From positions 62,001 to 126,000 of the forward strand of contig CAWIEI010000034.1 of the NCBI GenBank assembly GCA_963834965.1: a stretch of 64,000 nt of DNA. Reading direction: 5' to 3'. Made by a program: the position numbers and the translations under genes. This document shows positions 9,421 to 18,095 of this stretch, piece after piece (the first letter of the stretch is position 1; each line of letters begins with the position of its first letter). The DNA comes from Fodinibacter sp963834965 (lineage in GTDB: Bacteria > Actinomycetota > Actinomycetes > Actinomycetales > Dermatophilaceae). The notes beneath the pieces were generated by a model. It ran no database searches and was not told the DNA's origin. It saw nothing but the letters and a program-made list of their open reading frames with translations.

Positions 9421-9906
9421 GTGCAGCCTGAGCGACCGCGGTGGGAGAGCCCCGTCGAGAAGGCGATCCGCGAGGCGCAGGAGCGGGGCGAGTTCGACAA
9501 CCTGCCCGGTGCCGGCAAGCCCCTGAAGGACCTCGGCGACACCGACGACCCGATGTGGTGGCTGCGCAGGTACGCCGAGCGCGAGCAGCTCGACCTGACC
9601 GGTGCCCTGCCGCCGGCGCTGCAGCTGCGCAAGGAGGCCGCCGCGTACCCCGAGTCGCTCGCCGACCTGCGCACCGAGGCCGCGGTGCGGCACGTGCTCG
9701 AGGACTTCAACGCGCGCGTGCGGCGGGAGCGGCTGCGACCCCCCGACCGCGGGATGCCGCAGCTGCTCGCCCCGACCGTCGACGTGGACGCGATGGTCGA
9801 GCGCTGGCAGGCGCTGCGAGCAGCCTCACAGCAAGCGGATGTTGACCCGCCGGTAACATCGGGAGAGGCTCGTGCGAAGCGCCGCTGGTGGCGACGCCGG
9901 CGGTGA
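9421..9906 (+). CDS. DUF1992 (DnaJ-homologue subfamily C28-type) protein
   Basis: Conserved 161-residue cytosolic protein. Its signature is ESPVEKAIREAQERGEFDNL followed by PGAGKPL and a MWWLRRY motif, which matches the DUF1992 family shared with eukaryotic DNAJC28 but without a J-domain. Molecular function is unknown. The C-terminus is strongly basic (KRRWWRRRR), suggesting nucleic-acid or membrane contact. GTG 9421 gives the family N-terminus; a weak GAGAAT -10-like box ends 6 bases upstream. Confidence 0.85.
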   Translation: MQPERPRWESPVEKAIREAQERGEFDNLPGAGKPLKDLGDTDDPMWWLRRYAEREQLDLTGALPPALQLRKEAAAYPESLADLRTEAAVRHVLEDFNARVRRERLRPPDRGMPQLLAPTVDVDAMVERWQALRAASQQADVDPPVTSGEARAKRRWWRRRR

Positions 9907-9995
9907 GCCGGGAGCGGGTCGCCGGCACCCGGCATCCGACCTGGGTTGCCGAACCACAGCGGCATGCGACCTGACACCGACGACGAAGAGGGCCG

Positions 9996-12056
9996 ATGAG
10001 CGACTACCCCCACCTGCTGGCGCCGCTCGACCTTGGCCACGTCACCCTGCCCAACCGGGTGGTCATGGGCTCGATGCACACCGGCCTCGAGGACCATGCC
10101 CGCGACTTCCCCAAGCTGGCCGCGTACTTTGCCGAGCGGGCCCGCGGGGGCGCCGCGCTGATCGTCACCGGCGGCTTCGCGCCCAACGTCGAGGGCACGT
10201 TCTACCCGATGGCGTCGAAGCTGACCACCCACCGCGAGGCGCGCCAGCACCGCCAGGTCACGGATGCCGTGCACGGTGCCGGCGGTCGCATCGCCCTGCA
10301 GATCCTGCACGCCGGCCGGTACGCGTTCACCCCCTGGTGCGTGGCGCCGTCGGCCGTGAAGAGCCCGATCAGCAGGTTCACCCCGCGCGCGCTGTCCGGT
10401 GCCGGTGTGCGTCGCCAGATCCGGGCGTTCGCCCGGGCAGCGGCGCTGGCGCGTGAGGCCGGGTACGACGGCGTGGAGGTCATGGGGTCCGAGGGCTACC
10501 TGGTCAACCAGTTCCTCGCGCCGCGCACCAACAAGCGGATCGACGACTGGGGCGGCAGCCCGAGCAAGCGCCGCAGGTTTGCGGTCGAGACGGTGCGGGC
10601 CGTGCGCGAGGCGGTCGGGCCCGACTTCATCCTGATCTACCGCATCTCGGTGCTCGACCTGGTCGAGGAGGGCCAGACCTGGGACGAGGTGGCGGCGCTC
10701 GCCACCGAGGTCGAGGCGGCCGGTGCGAGCATCCTCAACCTCGGCATCGGCTGGCACGAAGCGCGGGTGCCCACGATCGTCACCTCGGTGCCGCGCGCCG
10801 CGTTCACCTCGTACGCCGCTCGCCTCAAGGAGCACGTGTCGGTACCGGTGGTCGCGACGAACCGGATCAACATGCCCGACGTCGCCGAGTCGGTGCTCGC
10901 GGGCGGGGCCGACCTGGTGTCGCTGGCGCGGCCGTTCCTCGCCGACCCCGATTGGGTGCGCAAGGCCGCGGAGTCGCGCGCCGACGAGATCAACACCTGC
11001 ATCGCCTGCAACCAGGCCTGCCTCGACCACACCTTCGTCAACAAGCGCGCCACCTGCCTGGTCAACCCGCGGGCGGCGCACGAGACCGAGCTGGTGCTCG
11101 GGCCGACCCGCACCGTGAAGCGCGTGGCGGTCGTCGGAGCCGGCGTGGCCGGGCTCGCCGCCGCGACGACCCTGGCCGACCGCGGCCACGAGGTCGAGCT
11201 GTTCGAGGCGCGCGACCACGTCGGTGGGCAGTTCGACATCGCGATGCGGATCCCCGGCAAGGAGGAGTTCGCGGAGACGATCCGCTACTTCACCCGGCGC
11301 CTCGACCTGTCCGGGGTCAAGCTGCACCTGGGGCGCAAGGTCGACGCTGACGAGCTCGTCGACGCGGGCTTCACCGAGGTCGTCGTCGCCACCGGTGTCG
11401 TGCCGCGGATGCCGGCCATCCCCGGCATCGAGCACCCGATGGTGATGACGTATGCCGAGCTGGTGCGTGGCGAGCGCACCGCCGGTGCGCGGGTGGCCGT
11501 CATCGGCGCCGGCGGCATCGGGGTCGACGTCAGCGAGTTCCTCACCACCGAACACTCCGCCACCCTCGACGTCGACGCGTGGAAGGCCGAGTGGGGAGTC
11601 GGCGACCCGGCGCAGACGCGTGGGGGACTGGCCAGGCCGCATCCCGAGCCGAGCCCGCGCCAGGTGGTGCTGTTGCAGCGCAAGGCGAGCTCGGTCGGCA
11701 AGGGCCTGGGCAAGACCTCGGGCTGGGTGCATCGGGCTGCGTTGAAGGCCAAGGGTGTCGAGCAGGTGACCGGCGTGGTCTCCTACGACCGGATCGACGA
11801 CGAGGGCCTGCACGTCACCGTGGCCGCGCGCCCGGAGAAGAGTGCCACCAAGGGCGCCGAGCCGGTGATCGAGCAGCGCACGTATGCTGTCGACAGCGTC
11901 GTGGTCTGTGCCGGGCAGGAGTCGGTGCGCACCGTGGCCGACGCGCTGCAGGAGCGCGGCCTGACCGTGCACGTCATCGGCGGTGCCGACGTGGCCGCCG
12001 AGCTCGACGCCAAGCACGCCATCCGCCAGGGCACCGAGGTGGCCGCGCGGATCTGA
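9996..12056 (+). CDS. fadH: 2,4-dienoyl-CoA reductase, FAD/FMN/[4Fe-4S] type
   Basis: NADPH-dependent reductase of 2,4-dienoyl-CoA in unsaturated fatty-acid oxidation. Residues 1-330 are an old-yellow-enzyme TIM barrel that binds FMN. The iron-sulfur ligands are C335, C338, C342 and C354 in CIACNQACLDHTF and RATCLVNPR. Two Rossmann motifs follow: VAVVGAGVAGLAAA for FAD and VAVIGAGGIGVDV for NAD(P)H. Length is 686 aa versus about 670 for E. coli FadH. Related family members reduce other enones or demethylate amines, so exact substrate is likely rather than certain. Confidence 0.9.
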   Translation: MSDYPHLLAPLDLGHVTLPNRVVMGSMHTGLEDHARDFPKLAAYFAERARGGAALIVTGGFAPNVEGTFYPMASKLTTHREARQHRQVTDAVHGAGGRIALQILHAGRYAFTPWCVAPSAVKSPISRFTPRALSGAGVRRQIRAFARAAALAREAGYDGVEVMGSEGYLVNQFLAPRTNKRIDDWGGSPSKRRRFAVETVRAVREAVGPDFILIYRISVLDLVEEGQTWDEVAALATEVEAAGASILNLGIGWHEARVPTIVTSVPRAAFTSYAARLKEHVSVPVVATNRINMPDVAESVLAGGADLVSLARPFLADPDWVRKAAESRADEINTCIACNQACLDHTFVNKRATCLVNPRAAHETELVLGPTRTVKRVAVVGAGVAGLAAATTLADRGHEVELFEARDHVGGQFDIAMRIPGKEEFAETIRYFTRRLDLSGVKLHLGRKVDADELVDAGFTEVVVATGVVPRMPAIPGIEHPMVMTYAELVRGERTAGARVAVIGAGGIGVDVSEFLTTEHSATLDVDAWKAEWGVGDPAQTRGGLARPHPEPSPRQVVLLQRKASSVGKGLGKTSGWVHRAALKAKGVEQVTGVVSYDRIDDEGLHVTVAARPEKSATKGAEPVIEQRTYAVDSVVVCAGQESVRTVADALQERGLTVHVIGGADVAAELDAKHAIRQGTEVAARI

Positions 12057-12102
12057 GCCCCTCGCAACGCCGTTCGCGGTGCTGGGGCCGGGGCGGTCGG
12101 CC

Positions 12103-12489
12103 TTACTGCGCCCAGGGCGGCGTGGGGATGGCGGTGCCGTCCTCCGTGCTCGCCTGGAAGCCCGCAGGCACGACGACGATCGCGGTGGCCGGAGTGTCAC
12201 CGGGGTTCGACAACCGGATGGGCTGGCCGGCCGGGACGACCACGGTGTCGCCAGGACCGGCGTGCGGCGCCGACTCGTGGAGCGACAGCACTCCCTCGGT
12301 GACCATGAAGACCTCGTCGCGGTCGAGGGTGTGCGCGTGAGGGGACGTGAGCCCGGCATCCACGGTGATCTGCCAGGTGCACAGGTGGTGGCTGTCCCGG
12401 CTGGGCGAGGCGAAGCCGACGAAGTCGATGCCGGGCAGGGAGAAGGTGGGGGCAGCGGAGCGGGGGAGATGCTGGATCGAGGTGGTCAT
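12103..12489 (-). CDS. cupin domain protein, divergent from marR
   Basis: A 128-residue single-domain cupin. Motif 1 appears as HAHTLDRDEVFMVTEG with metal-ligand His/His/Glu, and motif 2 as AGPGDTVVVPAGQPIRLSN. Small cupins of this type bind a divalent metal or sense small molecules; the reaction is unknown. It is divergent from a MarR regulator and shares a 16-bp perfect palindrome with it, so it is very probably the regulated gene. A TAGATT -10 box lies 6 bases from the ATG, inside that palindrome. Confidence 0.85.
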   Translation of the reverse strand: MTTSIQHLPRSAAPTFSLPGIDFVGFASPSRDSHHLCTWQITVDAGLTSPHAHTLDRDEVFMVTEGVLSLHESAPHAGPGDTVVVPAGQPIRLSNPGDTPATAIVVVPAGFQASTEDGTAIPTPPWAQ

Positions 12490-12492
12490 GTA

Positions 12493-12508
12493 GACAATCT
12501 AGATTGTC
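12493..12508. promoter_or_regulatory. MarR operator, perfect 16-bp palindrome
   Basis: GACAATCTAGATTGTC is a perfect palindrome in the 45-base gap between the cupin and marR start codons. It covers the cupin -10 box. A wider repeat TAGACAA (12491-12497) / TTGTCTA (12519-12525) adds a second half-site next to the marR -10. This is the classic layout for an autoregulating MarR repressor. Confidence 0.78.
12496..12501 (-). promoter_or_regulatory. -10 box of the cupin gene
   Basis: On the minus strand TAGATT ends 6 bases before the ATG at 12489. It is embedded in the palindromic operator. Confidence 0.55.
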
Positions 12509-12522
12509 CAAGCTGGCTTGTC

Positions 12523-12528
12523 TATAGT
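12523..12528 (+). promoter_or_regulatory. -10 box of marR
   Basis: TATAGT ends 6 bases before the ATG at 12535, implying a leaderless transcript. Confidence 0.6.
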
Positions 12529-12534
12529 CGAACC

Positions 12535-13002
12535 ATGACCTCAGCCGCGCAGCCGGACCTCGGCATCCTGCTCACCGTTGCGTTCGAGCAGTTCGTCACC
12601 GACCTGAGGGCGCACCTCGCGGCACAGGGCTTCGCGGATCTGGGGCGCGCCGACGGGTTCGTCCTGCGCACTCTGCACCGGGGCCCCATGACCGTCAGTG
12701 ACCTCGCGGCCGGGCTGGGCATCACGAAGCAGGGAGCGGCCCAGGTCGTCGACGACATGCAGCGGCGCGAGCTCGTGCGCCGGGGCCGCGACCCGCACGA
12801 CGCACGGGCACGCCCGGTGCAGCTGACCGAACGAGGCCGTGCAGTCCTGTCGGCCGCGTCCACCTTCCACCGACTCACCGAGCGCGACCTTGTCGAGGCC
12901 CACGGCGCGGATGCCGTGGCGGCCCTGCGGGTGCTCCTCACGGATCTCGCCGGGCCGGCCGCCGACACCCCGGAGCCGCAGCTGCGGCTCGGGGCCGTCT
13001 AG
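12535..13002 (+). CDS. MarR family transcriptional regulator
   Basis: A 155-residue winged-helix regulator. The DNA-binding region is seen as MTVSDLAAGLGITKQGAAQVVDDMQ with the wing LVRRGRDPHDARARPVQLTERGR, where D-x-R is the family wing signature. It is divergent from the cupin gene, with a perfect palindrome between them, so it probably represses both genes and responds to a small ligand handled by the cupin. ATG 12535 is placed by the -10 box 6 bases upstream. The 220 bases after the stop hold no convincing gene, only GC-rich self-complementary sequence near 13003-13031. Confidence 0.9.
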   Translation: MTSAAQPDLGILLTVAFEQFVTDLRAHLAAQGFADLGRADGFVLRTLHRGPMTVSDLAAGLGITKQGAAQVVDDMQRRELVRRGRDPHDARARPVQLTERGRAVLSAASTFHRLTERDLVEAHGADAVAALRVLLTDLAGPAADTPEPQLRLGAV

Positions 13003-13221
13003 CGCGGCCGCCGGCCGCCGCGGCCGGCCGGGGGGCGCTCCGACGGTGACCGCGCCGAGCTCGGTGGCGCCCGTCGCGGAGCCCGCCCAGCCTCATCCCG
13101 CCCACGGCGTTCCCGCCGGTGCACCGCCGACGTGGCTCGACCACCACGAGGTCGGGTCGGCTGTTCGACGTGCCGGTCACCTCGTCGGTGAGCCGGTCGG
13201 CAGCCGGCCGGAGGGTGCCCC

Positions 13222-13917
13222 TCAGGCCGGAGGCATGACGTCGGTCTGCGCCGGGAGGTTGGCGACGCCGATGGGGCAGGTCAGCCCGTTGGGGCCGTGG
13301 TTGCAGTAGCCGCCGGGGTTCTTGTGGAGGTACTGCTGGTGGTAGTCCTCTGCGTAGTAGAACGGCCCCGCCTCGCTCGCCGACGCGAGCTGTGTGGTGA
13401 TCTCGCCGCGGCCGGCGGCAGTGAGCACGTCCTGGAAGGCCGACCGGGTGGTGCCTGCCGCGGCCTCCTGCGCATCGGTGGTCCAGAAGATCGCCGAGCG
13501 GTAGGCCGTGCCGATGTCGTTGCCCTGCCGGTTGGCGGTCGTGGGGTCGTGGTTCTCCCAGAACGCCTTGAGCAGCAGCTGGGGGGAGGTGACCGACGGG
13601 TCGTAGGCCACCAGCACCGTCTCGGCGTGCCCGGTGCGCCCGGTGCAGGTCTCCTCGTAGGTCGGGTTGGGGGTGATGCCGCCCATGTAGCCGGCCGCGG
13701 TGGTCACCACGCCGGGCAGCTTCCAGAAGATCCGCTCGACCCCCCAGAAGCAGCCCATCGCGACGTAGAGCACCTCGGTGCCCTCGGGCCAGGGCCCCTC
13801 CAGGGGGGTGCCGAGCACCTCGTGGGTGGTCGGCACGACGTACAGCCGGCGGTCACGACCGGGAAGGGCGTCGTCGGCGGTGGGCATGGTGGTCTTGGCG
13901 CGGGATCCGAAGAGCAT
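13222..13917 (-). CDS. msrA: peptide-methionine (S)-S-oxide reductase
   Basis: Repairs methionine-S-sulfoxide in proteins. The catalytic cysteine lies in the MsrA hallmark GCFWGVERIFW; downstream YMGGITPNPTYEETCTGRTG and YHQQYLHKNPGGYCNH contain the conserved Glu/Asp/Tyr residues and a recycling Cys. 231 residues from ATG 13917 (MLFGSRAKTTMP), matching actinobacterial enzymes; a longer upstream open frame has no homology. Divergent from metB, so two sulfur-amino-acid genes share one intergenic region. Confidence 0.95.
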   Translation of the reverse strand: MLFGSRAKTTMPTADDALPGRDRRLYVVPTTHEVLGTPLEGPWPEGTEVLYVAMGCFWGVERIFWKLPGVVTTAAGYMGGITPNPTYEETCTGRTGHAETVLVAYDPSVTSPQLLLKAFWENHDPTTANRQGNDIGTAYRSAIFWTTDAQEAAAGTTRSAFQDVLTAAGRGEITTQLASASEAGPFYYAEDYHQQYLHKNPGGYCNHGPNGLTCPIGVANLPAQTDVMPPA

Positions 13918-13995
13918 GTCCACCCCAACGCCTGAACCCCTCCGAGTCATCCCGGCCGGCTGCGACCGGGGCCCGGGACCCCCCACGGTGCGGCA

Positions 13996-14001
13996 TACGC
14001 T
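13996..14001 (+). promoter_or_regulatory. -10 box of metB
   Basis: TACGCT ends 7 bases before ATG 14009. No SAM or other riboswitch architecture is visible upstream. Confidence 0.55.
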
Positions 14002-14008
14002 GTCGCCC

Positions 14009-15187
14009 ATGACTCTCGAGAACCTCGGCTTCTCCTCGCGCGCCATCCATGCCGGGCAGGAGCCGGACCCCACGACCGGCGCGGTGGTGCCCCCCATCCA
14101 CCAGGTGAGCACCTACAAGCAGGACGGCATCGGCGGCCTGCGCGGCGGCTACGAGTACTCCCGCTCGGCCAACCCCACGCGCACCGCGCTCGAGGAGTGC
14201 ATCGCGGCGCTGGAGGGCGGTGAGCGCGGGTTCGCCTTCGCCAGCGGCCTGGCTGGTGAAGATGCCGTGCTGCGCGCGCTGCTCGCCCCCGGCGACCACG
14301 TCGTGGTCCCGTCCGACGCCTACGGCGGTACCTACCGACTGTTCAACCAGGTCGTGAAGCCGTGGGGCGTCGAGCACTCCATCGCGAAGGTGGCCGACGT
14401 CGAGTCGGTGCGCGCCGCCATCCGGCCCGAGACCCGGATGGTGTGGGTCGAGACCCCGACCAACCCGCTGCTCGGCATCGCCGACATCGCGGCCATCGCC
14501 GAGGTCACCCATGCGGCCGGTGCCCTGCTGGTCGTCGACAACACCTTCGCCTCGCCCTACCTGCAGCAGCCGATCGCCCTCGGCGCCGACGTCGTCGTGC
14601 ACTCCACGACGAAGTACGCCGGCGGTCACAGCGACGTCGTCGGCGGTGCAGTGATCGTGGCCCCCGGTGCCACCACCCGCGACGGGGCCTCGGTCAGCGA
14701 GCGAGTCGCCTTCCACCAGAACGCGATGGGCGCCGTCGCCGGCCCGTTCGACGCGTGGCTCGTGCTGCGCGGCCTGAAGACGCTCGCCGTGCGCATGGAG
14801 CGGCACTGCGACAACGCCGAGGCGGTCGTGTCCTTCCTCCAGGCGCACGAGGGGGTGACCGCGGTGCACTACCCCGGACTGCCCGGCCACCTCAACCACG
14901 AGGTCGCCGCGCGCCAGATGAAGCGGTTCGGCGGCATGGTCGCCTTCCGGGTCAGGGGTGGCGAGGACGTCGCCACCAAGGTGTGCGCCGAGACGCAGCT
15001 GTGGACCCTCGGGGAGTCGCTGGGGGGCGTGGAGTCGCTCATCGAGCACCCCGGCCGGATGACGCACGCGTCGGTCGCCGGCACCGAGCTCGAGGTGCCC
15101 AGCGACCTGATCCGCCTGTCGGTCGGCATCGAGGACGCGGAGGACCTCGTCGCCGACCTCGGCCAGGCGCTCGACCGGCTCACCTGA
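14009..15187 (+). CDS. metB: cystathionine gamma-synthase/lyase (trans-sulfuration PLP enzyme)
   Basis: PLP enzyme of the Cys/Met metabolism family. K202 in HSTTKYAGGHSDVVGG is the internal aldimine lysine; YEYSRSANPTR and the SRSGNP-like motif bind PLP phosphate. It has 392 residues, the usual length. Sequence cannot firmly separate gamma-synthase from gamma-lyase. Together with cbs upstream, a lyase role in reverse transsulfuration is possible. The start ATG is fixed by a TANNNT box 7 bases before it. Confidence 0.9.
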   Translation: MTLENLGFSSRAIHAGQEPDPTTGAVVPPIHQVSTYKQDGIGGLRGGYEYSRSANPTRTALEECIAALEGGERGFAFASGLAGEDAVLRALLAPGDHVVVPSDAYGGTYRLFNQVVKPWGVEHSIAKVADVESVRAAIRPETRMVWVETPTNPLLGIADIAAIAEVTHAAGALLVVDNTFASPYLQQPIALGADVVVHSTTKYAGGHSDVVGGAVIVAPGATTRDGASVSERVAFHQNAMGAVAGPFDAWLVLRGLKTLAVRMERHCDNAEAVVSFLQAHEGVTAVHYPGLPGHLNHEVAARQMKRFGGMVAFRVRGGEDVATKVCAETQLWTLGESLGGVESLIEHPGRMTHASVAGTELEVPSDLIRLSVGIEDAEDLVADLGQALDRLT

Positions 15188-15193
15188 CCCGCC

Positions 15194-16510
15194 GTGCCCG
15201 CGGTCCTCTGCGTCGACGTCGGCTCGACGTTCACCAAGGCGGTGCTCGTCGACGTCGCCACCGGTGACGTCCTGGGCACGGCCAGCTCGCCGACCACGGT
15301 CGCCACCGACGTGATGGACGGCGTGGATGCCGTCCGCGCCTCGCTCGCGCAGCACGGGGAGCCGCACGAGGTGCTGGTCTGCTCCAGCGCCGGGGGCGGC
15401 CTGCGGCTGGCGGTGGTCGGCTACGAGCGCGAGGTCACCGCCGAGGCCGGCCACCGCGTGGGCCTGTCGGCGGGCGCGAAGGTGGTGCACGTCGCCTGCG
15501 GGCCGATGTCGGGCGCCGACGTCGCCGCGCTGCGGGCGGCATCCCCCGACCTCGTGCTACTGGTGGGTGGCACCGACGGCGGCAACGTCGACGTGCTGCT
15601 GCACAACGCCGAGCGCATCGCGAAGGCCCGGCTCTCGGCGCCGGTGGTCGTCGCCGGCAACGCCGAGGCCGCGACCGAGGTGGCCGGCATCCTCGCCACC
15701 ACCGGGCGCCGGTTCGTCGTCACGTCCAACGTGCTGCCCCGCATCGGCGTCGTGGCACCCGAGGCGGCGCGCGCCGCCATCCGCGACGCGTTCCTCACGC
15801 ACGTCATCGGCGGCAAGGGGCTCTCGCGCGGCCGCGGGTTCGCCGAGCTGGTGCGCGCCCCCACCCCGGATGCCGTGCTGCGCGGCGTCGAGGTGCTCGC
15901 CGAGGTGGCCGGCGGCGACGTGCTCGTGGTGGACGTCGGCGGGGCGACCACCGACGTCTACTCGGTGATCACCCCGCAGGGCGAGGACGCGACCATCCAC
16001 CGCGAGGTCGTCGGCACCCTCTGGCACGCCCGCACCGTGGAGGCCGACCTGGGCATGCGGTGGACCGCGGAGGGGGTCGTGGAGGTAGGCACCCGCGAGC
16101 GCCTGCCGGTCGACGACGCCACCGCGCGGTACGCCGCCGAGGTCGCGCGCGACACCGCCCACCTGGCGAGCACGGATGCCGAGTGGATCGCCGAGGAGTC
16201 GATCGCGTCGACGGCCGCGGTGGTGGCGGTGCGCCGCCACGGCCGCCCTCCGCACCCGTCGGAGCGACCGCGCCCGCTCGCCGAGGTGGCGCTCGTCGTC
16301 GGCTCCGGGGGGGTGCTGCGGCATGCACCTGGTGACGTCGGCGACCGAGTGCTGTCGCGGGTCACGAGTGACCACGGTGGAGGGTGGCGGGTGCCCGAGC
16401 GCGCGGCCCGGCGGGTGGATGCCGCCTATGTCCTGTTCGCCGTCGGCCTGCTGGCCGACGGCTACCCGCAGGTGGCGTCAGCCCTGGCCGCCCCCCTGAC
16501 CGTGCCATGA
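15194..16510 (+). CDS. GlmL/MutL-like ASKHA-fold ATPase
   Basis: Protein of the glutamate mutase L (GlmL/MutL) family, actin-like ATPases thought to act as chaperones or reactivases for B12-dependent aminomutases. Phosphate-1 motif VDVGSTFTKAVLVD is at the N-terminus and a second VVDVGGATTDVYSV lies near residue 247, both typical of the ASKHA fold. 438 residues from GTG 15194, only 6 bases after metB, so co-transcription is likely. No mutase subunit is visible in the window, so its client must be encoded elsewhere or differ from the archetype. Confidence 0.85.
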   Translation: MPAVLCVDVGSTFTKAVLVDVATGDVLGTASSPTTVATDVMDGVDAVRASLAQHGEPHEVLVCSSAGGGLRLAVVGYEREVTAEAGHRVGLSAGAKVVHVACGPMSGADVAALRAASPDLVLLVGGTDGGNVDVLLHNAERIAKARLSAPVVVAGNAEAATEVAGILATTGRRFVVTSNVLPRIGVVAPEAARAAIRDAFLTHVIGGKGLSRGRGFAELVRAPTPDAVLRGVEVLAEVAGGDVLVVDVGGATTDVYSVITPQGEDATIHREVVGTLWHARTVEADLGMRWTAEGVVEVGTRERLPVDDATARYAAEVARDTAHLASTDAEWIAEESIASTAAVVAVRRHGRPPHPSERPRPLAEVALVVGSGGVLRHAPGDVGDRVLSRVTSDHGGGWRVPERAARRVDAAYVLFAVGLLADGYPQVASALAAPLTVP

Positions 16511-16567
16511 GTGGGGAAGTGGTCGCCCTGACGACCACGTCCGCACTCGCGGCGGAGGGGGCGGGCC

Positions 16568-16573
16568 TACGGT
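16568..16573 (+). promoter_or_regulatory. -10 box of the class V aminotransferase gene
   Basis: TACGGT ends 6 bases before ATG 16580. This favours that ATG over the adjacent GTG at 16574. Confidence 0.5.
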
Positions 16574-16579
16574 GTGGCG

Positions 16580-17635
16580 ATGAGCGCTGGCTGGCCTTGG
16601 GCCGACGAGTTCGAGCCCGACGGCACCTATCTGAACTCCGCGACGATGGGCTTGCCCCCGAGGGCGACCCTCGCGGCCCTGGCTGCCGCGCAGGACGAGT
16701 GGCGCCGGGGCACCGCCTACGCGCCTGGCTACGACGCCGACGTCGCGGCCGCGCGGGAGGCCTACGCCCGGCTGGTGGGCGTGGGGGCCGAGACGGTCGC
16801 CATCGGCAGCCAGGTGTCGCCGCTGGCCGCGCTGGTCGCTGCGGCCGTGCCGGACGGGTCGACGGTGCTCGTGCCGGAGGGGGAGTTCACCAGCGTGACG
16901 TTCCCGTTCCTCGCGCAGGAGGTGCGCGGCGTCCGGGTGCGTGAGGTGCCGCTGGCGGAGGTGGCCGAGCACGTCGACGGCACGACCGGGCTGGTCGCGC
17001 TGTCGGCGGTGCAGTCCTCCGACGGCACGGTCGCCGACCTCGCCGCCGTCGAGGCGGCCGCGGCACGGCACGGGGTCGACGTGCTGGTCGACGTGACCCA
17101 GGCCACCGGGTGGCTGCCGGTGGAGGCGGGGCGGTTCGCGTACACGGTGTGCGCGGCCTACAAGTGGCTGCTCTCGCCGCGCGGCACGGCGTTCCTCACG
17201 GTGCGGCCGGACCGGTGGGAGCGGCTCGTCCCCGCGGCGGCGGGGTGGTACGCCGGTGAGCACCCCTGGTCGTCGATCTACGGCTCCCCACTGCGGCTCG
17301 CCTCCGACGCGCGGCGCTACGACGTCTCGCCGGGGTGGCACTCGTGGGTGGGGACGGCATCCTCGCTGGCCCTGCTCGAGGAGGTCGGGGTGGGCGCGCT
17401 GCACGCCCACGCGCTGGAGCTGGAGGCGGCCTTCGCAGCGGCCGCTGGGCTGGAGCCGGTGGGGCGGGCGGTGCGCGCGCTGGCGGCGGACGGTGAGGTG
17501 CCGGCCCTGCTGTCCGCGAACGGCATCGTGGCGGCGGAGCGGGCCGGGCGGCTGCGGGTGTCCTTCCACGTGAACAACACGGTGCAGGAGGCCGAGCGCG
17601 CGGGGGCGGTACTGCGGGGGCACGTGCAGGGCTGA
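16580..17635 (+). CDS. class V aminotransferase-fold PLP enzyme
   Basis: PLP-dependent enzyme of the aminotransferase class V / NifS-like superfamily, 351 residues. The PLP lysine is K195 in CAAYKWLLSPRG, preceded by VDVTQATGWLPV carrying the cofactor Asp. The N-terminal YLNSATMGLPP resembles the substrate loop of the family. The subgroup includes EgtE-like lyases and kynureninase relatives, but no ergothioneine genes are nearby, so I do not assign a reaction. It has its own -10 box and probably its own transcript. Confidence 0.85.
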   Translation: MSAGWPWADEFEPDGTYLNSATMGLPPRATLAALAAAQDEWRRGTAYAPGYDADVAAAREAYARLVGVGAETVAIGSQVSPLAALVAAAVPDGSTVLVPEGEFTSVTFPFLAQEVRGVRVREVPLAEVAEHVDGTTGLVALSAVQSSDGTVADLAAVEAAAARHGVDVLVDVTQATGWLPVEAGRFAYTVCAAYKWLLSPRGTAFLTVRPDRWERLVPAAAGWYAGEHPWSSIYGSPLRLASDARRYDVSPGWHSWVGTASSLALLEEVGVGALHAHALELEAAFAAAAGLEPVGRAVRALAADGEVPALLSANGIVAAERAGRLRVSFHVNNTVQEAERAGAVLRGHVQG

Positions 17636-17682
17636 GCGGCGGCTCGGCAGAAATCGAGGAGACCTGTGTCGGAGGTCACACC

Positions 17683-17688
17683 TACGCT
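17683..17688 (+). promoter_or_regulatory. -10 box of the VOC/ABC operon
   Basis: TACGCT ends 8 bases before ATG 17697, which opens a three-gene overlapping operon. Confidence 0.5.
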
Positions 17689-17696
17689 TGTCCGGC

Positions 17697-18095
17697 ATGA
17701 GTGAAAACACCACTTCGCAGACCCGCATCTCCCTCGACGTCGTCGCTCTCGACTGCCCCGACGCCCGAGCCCTGGCCGGCTTCTACGCCGCCGTGCTCGA
17801 CTGGGAGGTCGACGACGACTCCGACGACGACTGGGTGACGATCGTCCCCCCGGGGTCGGGTGAGGGAGACCAGGCGCTGGCCTTCCAGCGCATCGACGAC
17901 CATGTCGCGCCGACCTGGCCCGGGGGCGAGCACCCGCAGCAGTTCCACCTCGACCTCCGGGTGGCAGACCTTTCGGCGGGGGAGCAGAAGGTGCTGGCTG
18001 CGGGGGCCACCCGCCACGAGCACCAGCCCGCCACCGATGGCGGTTTCGTCGTCTACCTCGACCCGGCCGGGCACCCGTTCTGCCTGGTGTCATGA
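17697..18095 (+). CDS. VOC family (glyoxalase-like) protein
   Basis: A 132-residue vicinal-oxygen-chelate protein of the actinobacterial glyoxalase_6 type: DVVALDCPDARALAGFYAAV at the start, a FHLDLRVADL strand, and the ending VYLDPAGHPFCLV. Metal ligands are plausible but the substrate is unknown. Its TGA overlaps the ATG of the ABC ATPase gene (ATGA), so it is translationally coupled to an exporter. It may be a drug-binding or resistance companion, which is inference from context. Confidence 0.85.
   Translation: MSENTTSQTRISLDVVALDCPDARALAGFYAAVLDWEVDDDSDDDWVTIVPPGSGEGDQALAFQRIDDHVAPTWPGGEHPQQFHLDLRVADLSAGEQKVLAAGATRHEHQPATDGGFVVYLDPAGHPFCLVS

Noticed and set aside
9267..12359. Very long minus-strand open frame opposite fadH
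   Set aside because: It is antisense to a convincing gene, has no recognisable domain, and is Arg/Gly/Ala-rich as expected for high-GC shadow frames.
13003..13221. Small gene between marR and msrA
   Set aside because: Codon pattern is poor, no start with a ribosome site or -10 box, and the region is GC-rich self-complementary.
13918..14008. SAM or other sulfur riboswitch before metB
   Set aside because: A -10 box lies 7 bases before the ATG, so there is no leader to hold a riboswitch on that strand.
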